A stretch of 64,000 bases of DNA from positions 357,794,001-357,858,000 of the forward strand of contig NC_092337.1 of assembly GCF_046630445.1 (NCBI RefSeq), written 5' to 3'. The position numbers and the translations under genes are program-made. This DNA comes from Rutidosis leptorrhynchoides. Taxonomy: Eukaryota > Streptophyta > Magnoliopsida > Asterales > Asteraceae. Shown here piece after piece: positions 59,773-64,000 of this stretch; position 1 is the stretch's first letter, and each line of letters opens with the position of its first letter. The notes below the pieces were generated by a model. That model did not search any database and was not told where the DNA came from. It saw nothing but the letters and a program-made list of their open reading frames with translations.

Positions 59773-59967
59773 CTATCACATAATATCAAACGCGTTAAGA
59801 GATTAATATATCACATAATATTCACATGTTAAAAATATATAGTTTCCAACAAAATTTGTTAAGCAATCATTTTTCAAGTAAACACGGTCGAAGTCCAGAC
59901 TCACTAATGCATCCTAACAAACTCGATAAGACACACTAATGCAAAATTCTGGTTCTCTAAGACCAAC

Positions 59968-59979
59968 GCTCTGATACCA
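59968..59979 (-). other. Tekay-2 primer binding site (Met tRNA type)
   Basis: TGGTATCAGAGC on the element strand, two bases from the LTR. Exact consensus. Confidence 0.9.
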
Positions 59980-59981
59980 AC

Positions 59982-62900
59982 TGAAATGTCCCGTTCTTAT
60001 TGATTAAAAACGTTCCATATTAATTGATTTCGTTGCGAGGTTTTGACCTCTATATGAGACGTTTTTCAAAGACTGCATTCATTTTAAAACAAACCATAAC
60101 CTTTATTTCATCAATAAAGGTTTAAAAAGCTTTACGTAGATTATCAAATAATGATAATCTAAAATATCCTATTTACACACGACCATTACATAATGGTTTA
60201 CAATACAAATATGTTACAACAAAATAAGTTTCTTGAATGCAGTTTTTACACAATATCATACAAGCATGGACTCCAAATCTCGTCCTTATTTAAGTATGCG
60301 ACAGCGGAAGCTCTTAATAATCACCTGAGAATAAACATGCTTAAAACGTCAACAAAAATGTTGGTGAGTTATAGGTTTAACCTATATATATCAAATCATA
60401 ATAATAGACCACAAGATTTCATATTTCAATGCACATCCCATACGTAGAGATAAAAGTCATTCATATGGTGAACACCTGGTAACCGATATTAACAAGATGC
60501 ATATATAAGAATATCCCCATCATTCCGGGACACCCTTCGGATATGATATAAATTTCGAAGTACTAAAGCATCCGGTACTTTGGATGGGGTTTGTTAGACC
60601 CAATAGATCTATCTTTAGGATTCGCGTCAATTAGGGTGTCTGTTCCCTAATTCTTAGATTACCAGACTTAATAAAAAGGGGCATATTCGATTTCGATAAT
60701 TCAACCATAGAATGTAGTTTCACGTACTTGTGTCTATTTTGTAAATCATTTATAAAACCTGCATGTATTCTCATCCCAAAAATATTAGATTTTAAAAGTG
60801 GGACTATAACTCACTTTCACAGATTTTTACTTCGTCGGGAAGTAAGACTTGGCCACTGGTTGATTCACGAACCTATAACAATATATACATATATATCAAA
60901 GTATGTTCAAAATATATTTACAACACTTTTAATATATTTTGATGTTTTAAGTTTATTAAGTCAGCTGTCCTCGTTAGTAACCTAAAACTAGTTGTCCATA
61001 GTTAGATGTACAGAAATAAATCGATAAATATTATCTTGAATCAATCAACGACCCAGTGTATACGTATCTCAGTATTGATCACAACTCAAACTATATATAT
61101 TTTGGAATCAACCTCAACCCTGTATAGCTAACTCCAACATTCACATATAGAGTGTCTATGGTTGTTCCGAAATATATATAGATGTGTCGACATGATAGGT
61201 CGAAACATTGTATACGTGTCTATGGTATCTCAAGATTACATAATATACAATACAAGTTGATTAAGTTATGGTTGGAATAGATTTGTTACCAATTTTCACG
61301 TAGCTAAAATGAGAAAAATTATCCAATCTTGTTTTACCCATAACTTCTTCATTTTAAATCCGTTTTGAGTGAATCAAATTGCAATGGTTTCATATTGAAC
61401 TCTATTTTATGAATCTAAACAGAAAAAGTATAGGTTTATAGTCGGAAAAATAAGTTACAAGTCGTTTTTGTAAAGGTAGTCATTTCAGTCGAAAGAACGA
61501 CGTCTAGATGACCATTTTAGAAAACATACTTCCACTTTGAGTTTAACCATAATTTTTGGATATAGTTTCATGTTCTTAATAACAATCATTTTCTCAGAAT
61601 AACAACTTTTAAATCAAAGTTTATCATAGTTTTTAACTAACTAACCCAAAACAGCCCGCGGTGTTACTACGACGGCGTAAATCCGGTTTTACGGTGTTTT
61701 TCGTGTTTCCAGGTTTTAAATCATTAAGTTAGCATATCATATAGATATAGAACATGTGTTTAGTTGATTTTAAAAGTCAATTTAGAAGGATTAACTTTTG
61801 TTTGCGAACAAGTTTAGAATTAACTAAACTATGTTCTAGTGATTACAAGTTTAAACCTTCGAATAAGATAGCTTTATATGTATGAATCGAATGATGTTAT
61901 GAACATCATTACTACCTTAAGTTCCTTTGATAAACCTACTAGAAAATAGAAAAATGGATCTAGCTTCAACGGATCCTTGGATGGCTCGAAGTTCTTGAAG
62001 CAGAATCATGACACGAAAACAAGTTCAAGTAAGATCATCACTTGACCAAAGTTTGAATATGATTATTACCTTACATTAGAATGATAACCTACTGTAAGAA
62101 ACAAAGATTTCTTGAGGTTGGATGATCACCTTACAAGATTGGAAGTGAGCTAGCAAACTTGAAAGTATTCTTGATTTTATGTAACTAGAACTTGTAGAAT
62201 TTATGAAGAACACTTAGAACTTGAAGATAGAACTTGAGAGAGATCAATTAGATGAAGAAAATTGAAGAATGAAAGTGTTTGTAGGTGTTTTTGGTCGTTG
62301 GTGTATGGATTAGATATAAAGGATACGTAATTTTGTTTTCATGTAAATAAGTCATGAATGATTACTCATATTTTTGTAATTTTATGAGATATTTCATGCT
62401 AGTTGCCAAATGATGGTTCCCACATGTGTTAGGTGACTCACATGGGCTACTAAGAGCTGATCATTGGAGTGTATATACCAATAGTACATACATCTAAAAG
62501 CTGTGTATTGTACGAGTACGAATACGGGTGCATACGAGTAGAATTGTTGATGAAACTGAACGAGGATGTAATTGTAAGCATTTTTGTTAAGTAGAAGTAT
62601 TTTTGATAAGTGTATTGAAGTCTTTCAAAAGTGTATAAATACATATTAAAACACTACATGTATATACATTTTAACTGAGTCGTTAAGTCATCGTTAGTCG
62701 TTACATGTAAGTGTTGTTTTGAAACCTTTAGGTTAACGATCTTGTTAAATGCTGTTAACCCAATGTTTATAATATCAAATGAGATTTTAAATTATTATAT
62801 TATCATGATATTATCATGTTTGAATATCTATTAATATGATATATATATATATACATTAAATGTCTTTACAACGATAATCGTTACATATATGTCTCGTTTA

Positions 62901-63208
62901 AAAATCATTAAGTTAGTAGTCTTGTTTTTACATATGTAGTTCATTGTTAATATACTTAATGATATGTTTACTTATCATAGTATCATGTTAACTATATATA
63001 TATCCATATATATGTCATCATATAGTTTTTACAAGTTTTAACGTTCGTGAATCACCGGTCAACTTGGGTGGTCAATTGTCTATATGAAACATATTTCAAT
63101 TAATCAAGTCTTAACAAGTTTGATTGCTTAACATGTTGGAAACATTTAATCATGTAAATATCAATCTCAATTAATATATATAAACATGGAAAAGTTCGGG
63201 TCACTACA
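59982..63208 (-). repeat. Tekay-2 5' LTR (3227 bp)
   Basis: Nearly identical to 50140-53391. The main difference is a loss of about 30 bases near 62046. Confidence 0.93.
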
Positions 63209-64000
63209 ATAACCAAAGCTTGTATTTGATGATTTTTGCTGGAAAAATAGTAACTTAGACATTCATGGAAGAGTGTGTGTGTTTTGAGAGAGAATTGGGA
63301 AGAAAATTAGAAGTGAAATGGAGTAGGTGGTGAGTGGTGAAGGTGAGTGGGGTTAAAAGGAGTTCTTGTTTTTGTTTTCTTGCTCATAAGTCATACTAGA
63401 TGTTAAATGATGGTTCCCATATGGTTAGGTGACTCACATGGGCTGCTAAGAGCTGATCATTAGAGTGTATATACCAATAGTAAATACATTTAGAAGCTGT
63501 GTATTGTACAAGTACAAATACGAGTGCATACGAGTAGAATTGTTGATGAAGATGAATGAGGATGTAATCGTAAGAATTTTTGTTAAGTAGAAGTACTTGG
63601 ATAAGTGTCTTGAATTATTTCAAAAGTGTATGAATACATATTAAAACACTACATGTATATACATTTTAACTGAGTCGTTAAGTCATCGTTAGTCGTTACA
63701 TGTAATGTTGTTTTGAAACCTTTAAGTTAACGATCTTGTTAAATGTTGTTAACACATTGTTTATTATATCTAATGAGATGTTAAATTATTACATTATCAT
63801 GATATAATGATGTATTAATATATCTTAATATGATATATATACAGTTAAATGTCGTTACAACGATAATCGTTACATATATGTCTCGTTTCGAAATCCTTAA
63901 GTTAGTAGTCTTGTTTTTACATATGTAGTTCATTGTTATTATACTTAATGATATGTTTACTTATCATTTAACATGTTTATATATAGTGTATCAATATCTT

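Larger units (their letters stand above)
50140..63208 (-). mobile_element. Tekay-2: full-length Ty3/gypsy element with F-box passenger (13.1 kb)
   Basis: Minus orientation: 5' LTR (63208-59982), primer site, acidic ORF, F-box ORF, gag-pol, polypurine tract, 3' LTR (53391-50140). Perfect target duplication ATAAC (50135-50139, 63209-63213). By eye the LTRs differ at about 30 substitutions plus a few indels over 3.2 kb, about 1%. That suggests a few hundred thousand years if a rate near 1.3e-8 per site per year applies. gag-pol keeps one frame but has four stops. Confidence 0.95.
47808..64000 (-). mobile_element. Tekay LTR in the Copia 5' LTR, split by Tekay-2, runs off the window
   Basis: LTR parts 47808-50139 and 63214-64000, minus orientation, separated by Tekay-2 and its target duplication. 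Whether this is a solo LTR or one end of a longer element cannot be told because the window ends inside it. It includes (AT)n at 48977-49044. Confidence 0.85.

Overview
This is repeat-dominated nuclear DNA from a flowering plant, very likely a eudicot. The AT-rich sequence, an LRR receptor-like protein of the EIX/Cf type, and Tekay/Del-like, Athila-like and Tork-like LTR retrotransposons (lineages judged from motifs) all point that way. Asteraceae is my guess and is not proven by the window. There are no bacterial features. Nearly every base can be placed in a nest of LTR retrotransposons inserted downstream of, and between, two copies of a decayed receptor-like protein (RLP) locus.

Layout. 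1-862 is 5' flank. 863-3651 (+) is RLP copy 1, a pseudogene with three frameshifts and one nonsense codon. 4049-4290 is a stub of a Copia LTR. It is cut at 4291 by Tekay-1 (+, 4291-32469): a 3.5 kb 5' LTR, an acidic ORF, an F-box gene, decayed gag and pol, and a truncated 3' LTR. Inside Tekay-1, between protease and reverse transcriptase, sits a complete and very young Athila element (minus strand, 11554-28753, target duplication CTCGT) with an intact 1868-codon gag-pol, a small accessory ORF and a probably spliced env-like gene. At 32470 the Tekay-1 3' LTR is cut by a 5'-truncated, non-autonomous Athila-like element (minus, 32470-37180). That element is fused at 37181 to RLP copy 2, which holds the 3' third of the gene (37181-38083).

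The block RLP 3' end / Copia LTR / Tekay LTR is duplicated. The first copy keeps a full Tekay element, and the second keeps only a solo LTR at the same insertion site (38723-42183). A gag-only Copia element (minus, from 38481 past the window end) follows. It carries a second solo Tekay LTR in its gag (43464-47056) and a third Tekay LTR in its 5' LTR (from 47808). That third LTR is itself interrupted by a full-length Tekay-2 (minus, 50140-63208, target duplication ATAAC).

The most interesting biology: (1) both Tekay elements carry, between the primer binding site and gag, the same passenger module of an acidic protein ORF plus an F-box protein ORF. The F-box frame is open in both although gag-pol is broken in both. 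(2) The young Athila element carries pairs of a 17-bp palindrome, always 31 bp apart, at three kinds of place: just upstream of the LTR TATA box, in the gag leader, and just upstream of a candidate first exon of the env-like gene. (3) The Copia leader and the Athila leader are homologous although the elements belong to different superfamilies. (4) The duplicated RLP locus shows which lesions came before and after the duplication.
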